A stretch of 64,000 bases of DNA from Rhodocollybia butyracea. Lineage: Eukaryota; Basidiomycota; Agaricomycetes; Agaricales; Omphalotaceae. Location of the stretch: the NCBI GenBank assembly GCA_015501585.1, contig JADNRY010000033.1, positions 62,001 to 126,000 of the forward strand. The letters run 5' to 3'. Position numbers and translations under genes: made by a program. Positions 11,511-23,742 of the stretch are shown here, piece by piece (the stretch's first letter is position 1; every line of letters begins with the position of its first letter). A model generated the notes under the pieces. That model did not search any database, was not told where the DNA came from, and saw only the letters and a list, made by a program, of their open reading frames with translations.

Positions 11511-12591
11511 TGATCATTCAATTATAGCTTGCAGAGGATCGTTGATCAGCTTGTGATCAGCAAAACCGGCCAGCAGGAGACTCTGAGTACCAGCTTGTCT
11601 GTATCCTAATGCCCTGTAAGTACTGGCCCTGCCAAACCGATCCCTGGCTGATCAGACAGTCACAAACAAGCTTTCGGTTATTAGCTACGGTCACTTAATT
11701 GCATCCAATTTATCAAGTGATTCTGGAGTGATTTCACCCATCAGAATTGCGATTCATCATTCAACTTTGACCGGTGAAAGGCAAGGTTTGATCCATGATG
11801 GATCCTACGGAACATGTTGCCACATCATCATGTTATGGCATGTATCTTATAATAATAATAATAATAATAATGTGCAATGATTGCCACTGCAATCCCATTA
11901 CAAACGCACTTTCTGTGTCTAATATGAAATCCAGAAATGCATTGCCAAAGACTTGCCAAAGACTTGACAACTTTGATGAAAAGGCAACTACTACTATACC
12001 TGACACCCATCTATTAGCCTCAGCTCTGCCTTTACTCACCACTCTGGTGTAACTAGTTGGTAACTAGTTGCATTAGTGTTCAAGCGTTAGTGCATAGATG
12101 GTAGACGCACCAATGATGTAGTGGATTGGTCACAACGATAAGTGCAAGGCGCATCACCTCTGCCCACAATTCTGGTTGCGAACCTACAAGTGGATCCATT
12201 TGGTGGATCATGACCTCAATCCAAGGACTGACCATAGCTTTGGATATACTTAGTTTATCTTGACAACTGCCATATCTGGCGCAATTGTCACTAGCATTGA
12301 TTTTGGTGGGTTATCTGTAGATACTGGAGTGGCCAAGAGTGGCTCCATGCCAGGGCTGCACATTTCACCGGTCATGCCTCGCAACACTAAGTATCCCTAC
12401 CTATCGAAAACAGCTGTCATGGTAAATACAGGGCCAAGAGAATCAGAGAATCTGATGGATTTTCAGCAACTACTAAAATAATGCTTTGACAATATCATTG
12501 CATCTGTTTTGGCTCAGGAGCCACTTGGCCTGCTGGGCTATGCGCCGATCCCGCTCCCTCTTTCACCATTTTCCTCTCCCAGGACCTCACT
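11511..12591. other. intergenic region with an AAT microsatellite
   Basis: Contains an AAT/ATA trinucleotide run at about 11849-11871. A plus-strand open stretch at 12260-12481 is not recognisable. No supported gene. Confidence 0.45.
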
Positions 12592-12872
12592 CTACACCTT
12601 CTCACTAAGACTCAAACAATCTTCTGCCCCAACTTCTCCTACCTCTCCTGCACTAAAATCATCGACAATACCATCAGCGATCAAAAAACTTGTATGCCGC
12701 AACATTATCTATTGACACACAGCCGTAGCGATGATAATCTGGGACCCAATGGGCATAGCGAGTATCGAGGGGAGGTCATTCGTCAGGAACTGGACGGCGA
12801 CTGCGGAGTCGATTTTTTCGAGGCCAATGATTTTGCCGGAGGCGAGGACAAAGAGGGCCCAGTATGCTGTTT
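12592..12872 (-). pseudogene. C-terminal fragment of an MFS transporter paralogue
   Basis: The minus strand encodes AYWALFVLASGKIIG, then EKIDSAVAVQFLTN and PIGSQI. It matches the last exon of the MFS gene at 59192-59478 (VYWALSVPASAKIVG, EKLGSAVAIQFLTN, PIGSQI) block for block. Past PIGSQI the frame is lost, but the DNA remains alignable to the shared stop region (AAGGTGTAG at the end). No upstream exons of the transporter lie nearby. It is a decayed 3' end about 46 kb from its relative and in opposite orientation. Confidence 0.8.
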
Positions 12873-13296
12873 TTTTTTTGCGATAATATGGAAATAAAAA
12901 CGTAGGAAGAGGGGGGGGGAGACCACAAGGCCCAGCGGATGCCAAGATGGTAAATAGAGGCTTGGACAACGTGCAGAGGAATACAGTGCCTGCACACATC
13001 AGGAAACGCTCAAGAAACTACAGATACACGTTTAAGATATTGAGTCACAGTAGCCAACAGCGCCTCAGTGCTAGTCTCTGTAGTGTTCCGTAGTCAATGT
13101 AGTATTCCCACTTTTCTACATAGATGTAGAGAGCATTCTCACCTTTCTATGGAGCATATCCAGCTCGATATACAAGTACTGCTTGATCGAACATGCAACC
13201 TAAAACTATATTCATTGTAAGACATCAACTCAAGAGTTAAGTACGAAACAAGGGACGTTTAGCATGGCAGAAATATATCATTGATAGAGTGTAATA
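12873..13296. other. intergenic region, no gene seen
   Basis: Contains a G-run (12911-12919) and short repeats of GTAGTGT and TGTAGTATT. It may contain the left end of the transposon cluster, but no terminal inverted repeat was found by eye. Confidence 0.35.
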
Positions 13297-14083
13297 CTAC
13301 TCTGTTTCTCGGTCTGCATTGTTTATATGTAAATTAAACGTGTGCAAAACCTCTTCTGCCTCAAAACTCTCATCACCTACGCCAGAGCAGATGTATCCCA
13401 GACGGTCAAAGATGTCCTTGTATGTACAGACCTGCCTCTGCAGTGCCTGGACACGATATTTCAACTGCCGGACCTTGAGCGCCATATGTTCTAGTTTTTT
13501 CAGATGTCCTCCATCTCAAGAACGGTTGGATTTGGCCAATGTTGGCCTGCTCGGAGTCAATGGCGCATGGAAACCTAAGCTTGCGAGTCAATATATAAGA
13601 AAGAAATCAAGCATACTTGAAGCACTCACCTGAAACCAAAAGTTCAAAGCTGTCCGAGTTGTAATGGTAAGTTTGAGGGTCTTGTGAGCCGCCAAAATCA
13701 TCTGAATAGTTGCCAACCGCAACACCGCTGTAGTCACTGTCCGCAGTACTACTGCTGTAGTTGCGGCGTGTATTCAACTCTGTGTTTTCTTGAGCAAACG
13801 CCGAACTAAAAAACGTTGAGCATTTATATACATCATAGTAACAAAAATATACATATGTGCTTTGCTTCTGTTGACCTATTACCCCAGGGCCACACAGAAG
13901 TGCAGCCACTTCATCTTTTCCAGAGTGTGAGTGAGGCGTCTGCTGAATTTGACCAAGTGATAAATCCTTGTTGAATTCGTGGAAGGGAGAAGATAGGCCC
14001 GGCTTGTAGGCCATATTTTTGATATGTTTAGATGGGGGAGATGGGCTAGTGGAAGGGCTTCGCAAACGTTTATGCTGAGACAT
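13297..14083 (-). CDS. transposon-associated gene with C-terminal coiled coil, possibly disrupted
   Basis: It starts at MSQHKRLRSPS (ATG at 14083). The N-terminus is Ser/Pro-rich with basic residues, suggesting a nuclear protein, and an intron probably lies around 13810-13850. A GTGAGT intron at about 13630 joins it to a segment with a clear heptad pattern (LKKLEHMALKVRQLKYRVQA) ending at the stop at 13297. One in-frame TGA lies just before the coiled coil (about 13506-13508), so the gene is either spliced differently or broken. It begins within about 15 bp of the transposase stop and has the same orientation, so it is probably part of the same mobile unit. The family is not recognised. Confidence 0.45.
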
Positions 14084-16690
14084 TATGGCAGAAGAAGAGT
14101 GATGTGGCAACGGACTCTGCTTTCGTTGCATGAACGATATCTACACAATTTTCGGATTTTGCTTCCAGTAATGGAGGGAGATGAAGTCGGGCCTGTTTGT
14201 AGACTGGGATGATGGTATTTTCAGTGAGTCCAGAGTCGATAGGGTTGGTGATGAAGGAGTTCTTGTGGAGAAAGTCATTGAGGTACCAAAGGAACCAGTC
14301 GGCGTTAAAATCTTTGATGATCGAGCCAATTGTCACATGCATAGCCGGCTTCTTTGCTACATGATAAGTCGTTTTATCATTGTTCAACTTCTTATCGATA
14401 TCTATGGTGTTGTTGTCCACAGAGTCAAAATCCATCTCCTCCTCCTCCTCCTCCTCATCCTCGTTGTCATCTATAGACTGGGCAACATAGTCTTTTACAG
14501 CCCATTCAAGATATGCGGCAAATTGCTGCACAGCTTCTTGACGCTGTAACCATATCTTCATCTGTACCATGTAATTCTGCTTATTTGATGCACAGTATCC
14601 AGCTTTGGCGAGGTCAATGTGAAGCCGCTCTGACATTTTGGAATTGAAGTTGTCTGTGGTACCTTGTGAGCATATGGATTCAACGTAATGTTTTATGTTG
14701 TGCACTTTGCTGATATTAAAGTGTTGTCGAATTCCTAGGTCAATGAATATTGATTTCTTGAGATGAAAGGTCTGCCATGCTGAGTGCATTGCTTGGAGGG
14801 TTTCGTCACAGTGAGATTCAAAGTGAGCATAGTACATGAAGTCGTCGAGTGCAGCAACTGCGTGTATGACTCCTGGTTCTGCAGCATCTGCAAGTGTACT
14901 AAGAAAGACTTTGGCCATTGAGCGGTACTCTCCACCAGTCCACTGCAAAACTCCGGAGATACCTTTCTTGAAGTGACGCAGAGTTGGATGTGCCGGCATT
15001 GTTTGGTACCGCACATCAATCTCCTGCTTACCATCCTTGATAGACTGTTTCGCCCAGGATGATACATGATCAGAAAAGACACCTTTCTGCAATTGGTGAA
15101 GGAGGTCAGGAGTGATGCACTCAAAGATGTTACAGAGAGGTAAGTCCTTCCAGAATGGGTTAATGAGACAAAGGTTCTGATCTTTGAATGTAGCTGGTTG
15201 CTGCCCTTGCAACTTTTTAGCAATTGCCTTGACTATGACCTTTGGATCACGGTACACTGAGTGCAAAGGGCCAGCATTCCCCCATTCTTTCGGTCCAACT
15301 ATACATTTAGGGCAACTATTCTCCCTGCAGCATGCAATCTGACATTGTTCTGGATAGTTGGCTATGTACGCAGCCAAAATTGCATGCAGTCTGCGCAGAA
15401 AACCGTCTGCACATGCCATTTCCGTGGGATTCAATCCTTTGGTAATCAACGGCTCGAGGATCTTTCTCATACAGTCATGGAAGAGCTGACATCCCGCATC
15501 AGATTGTTTCTCTTCTGAGTAGCATTCAAGCTTTGAAACAGGTATATAACCCAAGAGAACCCAAGCACGTGAAGATGGTTTCCTCCTCTCTGCCTTTGCG
15601 ACATTGCCTATAGTCAAATACACAGGCCATGCCTTTTTGTCACCACTAAAATTCAAGAGTTGAGTCTCATCTGATGCTAGGATGATCGGTGCAATTGTTG
15701 CACCATCTGGGAGCTTGTCCTATACTTTCGGTGAGCCCCAATACTGTTTGCATATCATGATGATTTACCTGTGTATCCCACCACCAGTCTGCCGTCCACA
15801 TCTCATTATATTCCCTGTTCAACAGTACACCGTCTCTTTGCTGCTGGAAAATATATACTTGATGATCTTTGAATGCCGGGTTTGCAAGAATTTCTGCAAC
15901 ACACTCTAATGGGTCCCGATGCCATAGCTCCAGTATCTTGGTATGAAAGTCACCATTCATATCCTTGAGATTTCCCGTGACCTTCATAGGTGTACAGGTA
16001 AACTCTGGACCATGAGGAAGGGAGTCAATGTACTGAAAAAATGTGCGTTTGGTTTTAAATAGTGGCTGAACATCATTTTGTATCTAACAACTGATTTAGA
16101 TTTTGAAGACCATATCTATGTTCAACACGGACCTTGTTCAGCCTCAAGAAACGGTCAATTTTCCCCTGGCTTGCGCCAGACTCCATTAACCAATGTGCAA
16201 GCTCCCACTCATCTTCACTTTGAAATGGAGACCAAGGCTCCAGCCCTTCTACTTTTTGTGCCTTCTGATATTGTTCAAATGGAAGCTTGCATGAATCTAT
16301 CGGAGAGCCAGCCGGACATGGGTATTCTTGAGTATAGCGATAACGTGGGTCATAAACGGAGATGGGATCATTTGAGGTATCATCATTGCTGTCCTTGATG
16401 TATGGGCATTTATTTCTGTGCTCTGGTTTATCTGACTGGTTTTCTGGAACTCCTACAGGTTTCTCGAGGTATGCATGAGGATCCACAGCATTATTAAAAA
16501 GTGGTTCATCGTCACGCAGGGGAGAATGTGGAGTCTGCAGTGGTAGAGCTGATGGGAGTGGCTCGGTGGATAAAGCTGCATGAATTTCAGCTGCTTCTCT
16601 CTCTTCGCAGAGTTGAGTCTGACTTATATGTGAGCATAGTCCTTGATGAGTAGTAAAGCTTGCTCTGCAGCAATAGATGCAGTAATGCAT
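14070..16690 (-). CDS. Plavaka-type DNA transposase
   Basis: Exon 1 is 16690-15769 and exon 2 is 15719-14070, with a GTAAAT...ATAG intron of 49 nt. About 856 residues are encoded. The N-terminus carries a C-x2-C...H...C finger (CIYCCRASF then GLCSHIS). Family-typical stretches follow: a TCTPMKVTGNL block, WWWDTQ, ILASDETQL, CPKCIV, DLLHQLQKG and the WTGGEYRSM motif. The end is acidic and then loosely conserved. Plavaka transposases are RNase H-fold enzymes placed near the CACTA and KDZ groups and are abundant in Agaricomycetes. One surplus base in a T4 run (16076-16079, plus strand) breaks exon 1. Removing it gives a continuous reading into the conserved block. Divergent from the DUF6532-like gene by about 140 bp. 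Confidence 0.75.
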
Positions 16691-16828
16691 TCCTGCCTTA
16701 CTAGATGTTACGGAGTTGTCGATGTTACGGAGTTGCGGACTAAATTTTGGACAGACATCGCTTACATTTGTATGTACAGCGTTTTCAGTTTTACTCCTTC
16801 ACACCATCTGCTTGTTTGTGTCTCTTTT
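16691..16828. promoter_or_regulatory. bidirectional promoter of transposase and DUF6532-like gene
   Basis: The two start codons face away from each other and leave only about 138 bp, so any promoters must be shared or overlap. It contains a direct repeat, TTACGGAGTTG and then TGTTACGGAGTTGCGG at about 16707-16738. Inference from layout only. Confidence 0.45.
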
Positions 16829-18931
16829 ATGGCACCACAAGTTCAAGTTCAAGTCCTGTCTGACCTCAATGAAGATGGCAATTCTTTCGAGCATGGGATG
16901 TACAACAATGATGAAGAAATCAGTGGAGATGACCAGCCTTCTTCGAGGTCCATTGGCCAGAATCCGCCAGCCAAAATTCCAAGCCCTCAAAGGCGTCACA
17001 GTACGCGAAAACGCAAGAAAAATCCAGGTGCTATTTTTTTCAATTCCTTTTCATTGCAAAAAATTGACCATAATATCCCAGCTGAAGACCAGGCAGAAGC
17101 TGAGCTTTTGAGATTAAAACAGAAAAATGCGCAGCTACAGCTCAAGAAGGCTAGTAAGTTTTTTTTCATTGTTATAATGTTCTTGTTATCTACTCATGGC
17201 CATTACTAGAGTCAAAGCTTGATAACAGCAAGGGAGATTCAGCTGTAGATGACAATGAGCTTGAAAGTGAAAAAGAGACTTACAAAGCGATTGATTTTCC
17301 CTCCACAGTATGTCCTCATGGCTATTTCAAGTTGTTTCTGTATCACTGACTGCCCGCATGTCAGGCAACGCCTTTGCCCAGTATTTCCTCTTCAAGGCCC
17401 CAGCTACTGAACCTTGACCTCGTCAAACAAAGGCACTCCACTCAGAGGCCTGTATCACGAAATGCCTTTCGGTTTACACCTACTTCCTCAATGTCCCCCA
17501 GTCAGACTGCCTCAGCTTCGGAAAGGTCCACTGTTCCTCAACGTTTTGCCCCTCAAAGCTCTTCAAGCTTAACGTCAACTTCTAGGGCACCAACTCCTAT
17601 GGCGACAACTGCAGTGTCCCAAAATGTTGATACATCATTGACGCTGGCTGCGCCGGCTGGAATGGCGAGACAAAACAGGTATGGATACTGAACATTTCTA
17701 GTATATGCTATTGTCGATCTGCTGATACTCATCTTCAATTTCCAGGAGACAGTAAGCCAGTGCTACTTGGTTTTACGGTTGATTCTGATTCACTGGTCTT
17801 TGAGTGGCGCCAATCAATAATGGCCAAAGCAATGTCAGCGCAACTTCTATATTGATGCTCCAACTGCGCTCAAACAATACTGGTGGACATCCGAAAATTA
17901 GTGATTATACTCCTGAGCATGAAGCGCTTCTACTCCGAGCTATTTGGGACTACGAGGCACAAATTCTTGGAAAGGATTTCTTTCCAGATTCTACAATACA
18001 TATCCGGTGGGCTGAAAAGGCTTTTCGAGCTGCATGTGTGGTGGCAAAACTTGAACTTTCATCTGACAAACGAGCAGTCAAACTGGTATGTCACCTGGAA
18101 CATTCATTATATTGGGCTTAATACTATCTCCGTATATTACTGCTTGAGGGAGTAGGATACGTGGCAAAGCATACCAGTGGATTCAAGCCAACTTACCACT
18201 TCAATAGCGATGGCAGCAAGAAAGCCACAAAGGACAATAAGGTATTATACTGCACTCTTTCTGCAAGAAATTTTTCCGCATTTGCATACAAGGTTCAATG
18301 ATTCATCATACTACTCAATTACCAGTACTGAATACCCAATCTAGAATTGTGAAGATTGGATTGGTTATGCAGAGCATCCATCAGTGATTACGCTGCTAGG
18401 GTATATCTTTGAAAATGGTATAGGTACTGTGTTTGAGGAGTACTTTGAGGTCATTTCTTTGAAAACTCTGGCATCGCTTTTTACAATGGTGAGTCATAAG
18501 AATAGTACTGGAATGTTATCTGAGCCTTAAGTATAGGTACGGGCCATGCTTACAGAATGGGCAACCGGCAAACGGACGAAAATTAAGAAGTTTAGCAAGG
18601 AAGATCATAGAAAGTTCTATGAAGCTTATCTCGAAGACCTAACCAAATGGGATAGTATGAATCCAATAGTATCCTCAAATATTCGGAGATGTATGTTCAA
18701 GAAAGCCCGGTATGGTTATAATTTATCTTTGCAAGTAATGTGTCATCAATGAATGCTTGATACTTTAGGGATAAGGTGGGTGTAAACTCGCCCGACAAAG
18801 CAACATCACACATATCTGGTGGCATTGAAGATGAGCTCTGTGCTCAGATGGAAGCGCGTACCAGCGAAACAGAGTCTGAGTCCGAGGCAAGTGAATCTGG
18901 GAGTGAGTCTGATGTGGATGGAGGAACTTAG
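16829..18931 (+). CDS. DUF6532-like protein, multi-exon, transposon neighbour
   Basis: Clear exons are 16829-17027, 17082-17153, 17210-17307, 17365 to about 17682, roughly 17850-18085, about 18151-18240, 18349-18489, 18539-18710 and 18769-18931, all with short GT-AG introns. The middle junctions (17680-17860) could not be fixed. The N-terminal third is disordered and Ser/Thr/Pro-rich with a basic KRKK cluster and a short leucine-rich helix (AEAELLRLKQKNAQLQLKK). The folded part starts near ISDYTPEHEALLLRAI and ends with a block of the type VISLKTLASLFTMVRAMLTEW, characteristic of DUF6532 proteins of Agaricomycetes. The tail is acidic and Ser-rich. Function is unknown. DUF6532 genes are often found in repeat-rich DNA. 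Confidence 0.6.
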
Positions 18932-19887
18932 GGCAAGCGTGAAGGAATCGGAAAGGAAGGACTGACGTAGTCTTATTGAGGAAAAGTTAGGTCTGCGCCG
19001 TGTACATTGTCCCGTATGCATACTACATGATTTCGTCCATAGTTTGACTTTTATGATGCTAGTACCTGTAGTCGTTCTAATGGCATAATTATTTCCTGCG
19101 CAATATGGTCTGCCGGTGGCATATTCTTTCAATTTGGGCTAGTAGTAGTAGCTACATACCTCTTGTATCATAGTGTATACATGGAACAACAAGTATATCT
19201 AGGTTGGCAGGGGAGCACAAATAGTGGGCAAACACTTGCAGACACATACAGTACTTCAATGACTATAATGCACTACACTATTATGAGGCGGAACTATATT
19301 GTGCTATGAAACACCGGTTATGTTCTACAGCAGACTATACAGCACTCCGTGTTGGGGTACTTGTCAACAAGACTATGACCACTATCTAGGCTACTTAAGC
19401 TTATGGTGTAATGTCATTTTTCCTGATGCAGGTTCCTGACTGGAAGGAAAGGAAAAGAGAACGTGGGGTTAGATGGATTGATTAGATATACTTATCACGA
19501 GCAAGTAGTGAGGACATACGCAGGCAATGCCTGTCGCAAGAGCGGTGAGCTATGCGTCTGAGCTGCCTTCATGAAGCTCATCGTAGTTAGGAGAAAAGAT
19601 TCTATAATGACAAACACGTTCCACCAAGGAAAGGAAACCAATGACCCAAACCCACCTCGTTCATCCAGGTCTTATCCTCCCAACTTGAGGATTAACATAA
19701 ACATCCCAGCCGCAGGAATCTTGAATGTACACCTTTGGTAATATCCCAGCACAGGTTTGATAAAAAGTATGAAGACATTGCACTGGCAGCCTGCCATGCG
19801 CCGAGACTATTTAGCAAGGATGAATGCTGGGGAGGCTTGTCGTGGGAAGCTCACTGAGAGATGCATAAGATAACAAAAGTGGAGAGC
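18932..19887. other. intergenic region, no gene seen
   Basis: 3' flank of the DUF6532-like gene, then a stretch without supported coding sequence. It could contain the right end of the transposon cluster. No inverted repeat matching 12.9-13.3 kb was found by eye. Confidence 0.35.
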
Positions 19888-20270
19888 ATCAGGAAAAGCT
19901 GTTTTTGCCTAGGTGACCCCAGAGTGGCCTAAAGCAAGCTAGGTGACCTATGAATCCTATGGCATCCTAGGAATTTGGGCTCATCCCTTGCCAGTCAAGG
20001 CTCTTGAGGATTCCCTAGGCAAGCCTAGGTCTGCCCAGGTTTGCCCAGGTGCTCCTGGGGAACACCTGGGGAACACCTGGGGAACACCTGGGCAAACCTG
20101 GGCAAACCTAGGCTTGCCCTGGGTTTGCCTAGGATACCCTAGGGAATCCTCAAGAGCCTTGGCTGGCAAGGGACAAGCCCAAATTCCTAGGATGCCATAG
20201 GATTCATAGGTCACCTAGTTTGCTTTAGGCCACTCTGGGGTCACCTAGGCAAAAACGGCTTTTCCTGATG
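19888..20270. mobile_element. long-hairpin element (MITE/foldback), copy 1
   Basis: Starts CATCAGGAAAAGC and ends with its exact complement GCTTTTCCTGATG. The two arms are near-perfect inverted repeats over about 150 bp each, so the same short peptide could be read from either strand. The centre holds a tandem array of the 11-mer CTGGGGAACAC (three units) and GGGCAAACCT repeats, and the sequence is rich in CCTAGG. No protein is encoded. A clear target duplication was not found. Confidence 0.85.
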
Positions 20271-20345
20271 GAGTCTAGTGAAGAGATAGTGTTTCATCGC
20301 TGAATGGCGGGGCGCCAGTGCCGGGTAAGTTGATGGCAAATCACA

Positions 20346-20632
20346 TCAGGAAAAGCTGTTTTTGCCTAGGTGACCCCAGAGTGGCCTAAAGCAAACTAGG
20401 TGACCTAGGAATTTGGGCTCGTCCCTTGCCAGTCAAAGATGCCCAGGTTTACCCAGGTGTTCCTAAAGTTGTCCTGGAGTTTCCCTGGGGTCTAGGATAC
20501 CCTGGGGAATCCTCAAGAGCCTTGACTGGAAAGGGACAAGCCTAAATTCCTAGGATGCCATAGGATTCATAGGTCACCTAGTTTGCTTTAGGCCACTCTG
20601 GGGTCACCTAGGCAAAAACGGCTTTTCCTGAT
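20346..20632. mobile_element. long-hairpin element, copy 2 (internally deleted)
   Basis: Same family and same orientation as the element at 19888, with the same ends (CATCAGGAAAAGC and its complement). It is shorter by about 95 bp, with losses in the left arm and in the central tandem array. It ends only about 10 bp before the target duplication of Copia element B. Confidence 0.85.
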
Positions 20633-20646
20633 GCATTGGAGGAGGT

Positions 20647-20800
20647 TGTTAGAGATTGACTTGGTAGAGTCTTGAGGACTTATACAATTATGGACTTATG
20701 GACTGATATAGCTAAATTACTTTCCCATTACTTAGCATCCTGGGCTGAAGTGAACCCCTATTGTTGTTCCCTTCACTCCAGTCTTACTCAACATTTAATA
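20647..20800 (+). repeat. 5' LTR of Copia B
   Basis: 154 bp, matching 42445-42662 except that about 63 bp present in the 3' LTR are missing. The missing segment lies between two copies of a TTGTTCCCTT.CTCCAG-type block, consistent with deletion between direct repeats. Confidence 0.85.
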
Positions 20801-20877
20801 GGTTATGGGCCCCGGTTGCTAAACACTGCCAACTCTACAAATCTCTTAAAGTTCTTTACCCCTATTCTTGCACACTA

Positions 20878-22266
20878 TGTCTACCTCAAACAACTCGAAT
20901 AATTTGAGAAGCAACCATGAGCCTGATTGGAAATGATTCACTCTTACTTCCATCAAGGAGAGCAAGGAGAATGCAGATTGCTTCAACAATTTCCTTGAAT
21001 TCAAGCACAAAGCCTCCATCAAACTCAAAGCTTGGAAACTCTGGAAATACATTGGAGGGGATGAGTACAAACCTCCCGTAATTCCCAAACTGGTTCCCAG
21101 TCAGAGAATTCAGGGACGAGATAATTCTGGCAACATTGTTGATGTCACATTGCAAGGAAATAACACTGAAGTTGCCATTGCTGAACATCTTCATGCCAAA
21201 TGGTTAGAAAACAATAGGCTACTTCTCTCGCTCATCAATGAGGCAGTCCCATATCAGAAAAGCTATGTACTCCAGAAGTGTCACACCTCTCATGATGCCT
21301 GGAATAAGGATGGACATGAGTCCAGGTCCTAACAGGTGACCTGTGGATTCGACACATGGGAATACCTGTCTGACCCGGATCCGCCGGATCCAGGTACCCG
21401 TTCCCATGGGTCCAGGTCAGTCACAGGTCATCCTTTGGTGACTTCTGGACTTTGTAAAGTACCATTTTAGTACCAATACCCGCAGATTGACCTGGATGAC
21501 CTGGATCCGGTGGATCCAGGTACCCGTTTCCCACGGGTCCGGTTCAGTCACGGGTCAGGATTATTTTCCGCTGGTACCCGTGCGGCGGATCCGGGTTGTC
21601 TGGGACCCGGGCTCGTGTCCATCTCTAGCCTGGAATGCCCTCTGTCAGGAATACGAACCCAACAACAGTTTAATTGTGATGAACTTCAATCAACAAATCA
21701 GTACCTTCTTGTGCCAACCTGGTGCTGATCCTACGGAATGGCTACAGGTTATGCTTGAACTTTATGGGAAGCTCTGTGCCGCCAACTCCACGCTCATGTC
21801 TGACTCCGAATTTGCGGAAATTCTCATTACTCATATGTTGAAGGATGAAAAATGGAGATACAGTCAAGACTTACAAACTCAACTCCAACTTGCTCAGCAA
21901 ACCAGCATGCCCTTGACTTCCTCCACTGTTGTTTCTGTACTCAGGTCAGAGCACATCAACAGAGGTCTTGCTCCAAAATAAAGGCTATGCACACTTTAAT
22001 TCAGTCGGCAAGTGTTTCCTCTGGAGACAACTTGGCTGTTCCGAGTATTCAGCTTGCACAAACCAACGTTGCTGGCCCTTCATGTCCCCACAAATCAGCA
22101 CAATGCACTAATCATTGCACAACTCCATACAACACTGGTCAATGCTCCACTAGACAGATCTGCAAGAATCCTTACTGTGAGGTTCCTGCCAGTCACTCCA
22201 AAGAAGATTGCTTTTCATATGGAGGGGGTAAAGTAGGAAAATACATTTCCTATTATGCCGGTAAAT
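20878..22266 (+). pseudogene. Copia B gag, broken by a stop, a MITE and a frameshift
   Basis: It starts MSTSNNSNNLRSNHEPDW 77 bp after the primer-binding site. An in-frame TGA sits at codon 20 (20935-20937). The MITE at 21305-21627 splits the frame at ...HDAWN/ALCQEY. A4 at 21975-21978 lacks one base relative to the continuing frame. Gag features are FNQQISTFLCQPGADPTEW and a cysteine-rich end (CKNPYCE...HSKEDCF), the latter resembling an atypical zinc knuckle. Coding similarity stops at about 22242, where foreign sequence begins. Confidence 0.7.
21305..21627. mobile_element. hAT-type MITE inside gag of Copia B
   Basis: 323 bp, with left end TAAGGATGGACATGAG and right end (reversed) TAGAGATGGACACGAG. 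An exact 8-bp duplication GCCTGGAA lies on both sides (21297-21304 and 21628-21635). Eight-base duplications are typical of hAT transposons. Removing the element and one duplication rejoins gag in frame. The interior is a series of GGATCCGG.GGATCC and GGTACCCGT repeats on both strands and has no gene. Confidence 0.85.
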
Positions 22267-22355
22267 GATATTAGGCCTAAAATCGGCCTAAGGTGTGTAA
22301 CCGTACATTTTGACATTTTGTACACATCATACAATGCAATAAGAGAGTTATACGG

Positions 22356-23742
22356 TGAGAGGGCGTTACTGTGGCTAAGCGGAAAGTGTGAGAAACAGCC
22401 AATAAATAGCCAAAACATCAACACAAACCACTAAACTACAATAAAGACTTCTAAGTTCAGAGGGGGATGTGAAATTACAAAGAGTTGAACTTTGAAATGA
22501 TAAGTGAATGCAGGAACTAAGGTAAAAGGGGGGGGGAGAGGCGAAAGGCTATATAATACAAGAAAGCACTGACCAGAGGTTGTCTACCCAGACAGAGCTC
22601 TGACTGCAGCCTAACTGCAATACTTTACTGGACTGAACTTGAAACAAAACAAACAAAACTAATAATACAACTGTGTGAAGTGAGGAGGAAATCCCTGCCT
22701 CTAATGTGAGGGGGTAATCTAAACCTGGGGATCAACTATCAATCTGGGCTACATTATATAGAGCAGGAGCGCGGCTGTGTAGTGTGCACAGACCACTTAA
22801 GGGTGTGTCAAACCGCTCTCTAGCTTCTAACGAGCCGAGTTTCATGTTTCTATTATATTTCAATTCAAATCTCAAATCAACACTCCGAAATTGGAGATTA
22901 TCACTCTTCCCTGTACTTGGGAAGGGACAACAAGCTTCTATAAGTGCTTGTACTCGGTTATAGCGATGCTAGAGGGTCTAGGGACACTGTCCTATCTCGA
23001 AAGTACCACAGAGGATGCAGGGGAACGGCGGTTTTAGCTCATGTTCGGCTTAAACAAATAGTGACCTAATTTCGGAGTTATAGCAAGATCTCCATATTTC
23101 AACCACTTCCGGACATCGGCACGACTCGGGACTTCGGATTTGGACTCTCTAGTATATCTATTGAGTTCTCCAAATGCCGCCGCAATCATATTTCGCATGT
23201 GTGACACCTTTCTAAAGAGGTTCTCTTCTAATCCCAATATTATAAGTAGTAATGGATACAGCCTTCATAACTCGTGAAGTGGTGCTGCACAAATGCTACA
23301 AATATTACTGGGAGTGCTTCTAGTGTATTTCCATTGAATAGACCTCAGGGAACCAAATATACATAACAAACTCCTTTTCTTTCAGAGTTGTCAAGCAGGG
23401 GATGAATTAACATATAGTGAGAAGTGCATATATCACAATTCTGAGCAAATAGAGGTTGGAGGAGCTTGTATTACATTGGATTCAAGCGAAACACATTGAT
23501 ACACAAGGTCCAGACCATAGTCTCTTGCATGCTTTATCAGATGGAGCACTGCATACTGATCAATCCTTCTGGATATGTGAATTGTAGAGACAAGACAGAT
23601 ACATATGAGACTACAGGGTTTGAGGGTGGGTTTCAGTAACTAGAGATCATGGGTAGCACTCCCAATGACTTCCAGATACTATGTACACTGCAGAAATGCC
23701 AAAAAACAGTATTCTAGGGCCAAAAGGGTTTTGGGCGTATCA
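22356..23742 (-). repeat. LTR of element D (3' LTR in element sense)
   Basis: 1387 bp. It differs from the partner copy mainly in the length of a G-run (22530 region), in short A and G runs, and in a few substitutions. A short minus-strand open frame (23034-23237) is also present in the partner and is not recognised. Confidence 0.85.

Noticed and set aside
13020..19400. Terminal inverted repeats of the Plavaka cluster
   Set aside because: Short CACTA- and TAGTG-like words occur on both sides, but no convincing inverted pair with a target duplication could be aligned by eye.
19943..20214. Mirror-image open frames on both strands, 77-85 codons
   Set aside because: They read the same peptide from each arm of a palindrome, a by-product of the hairpin element.
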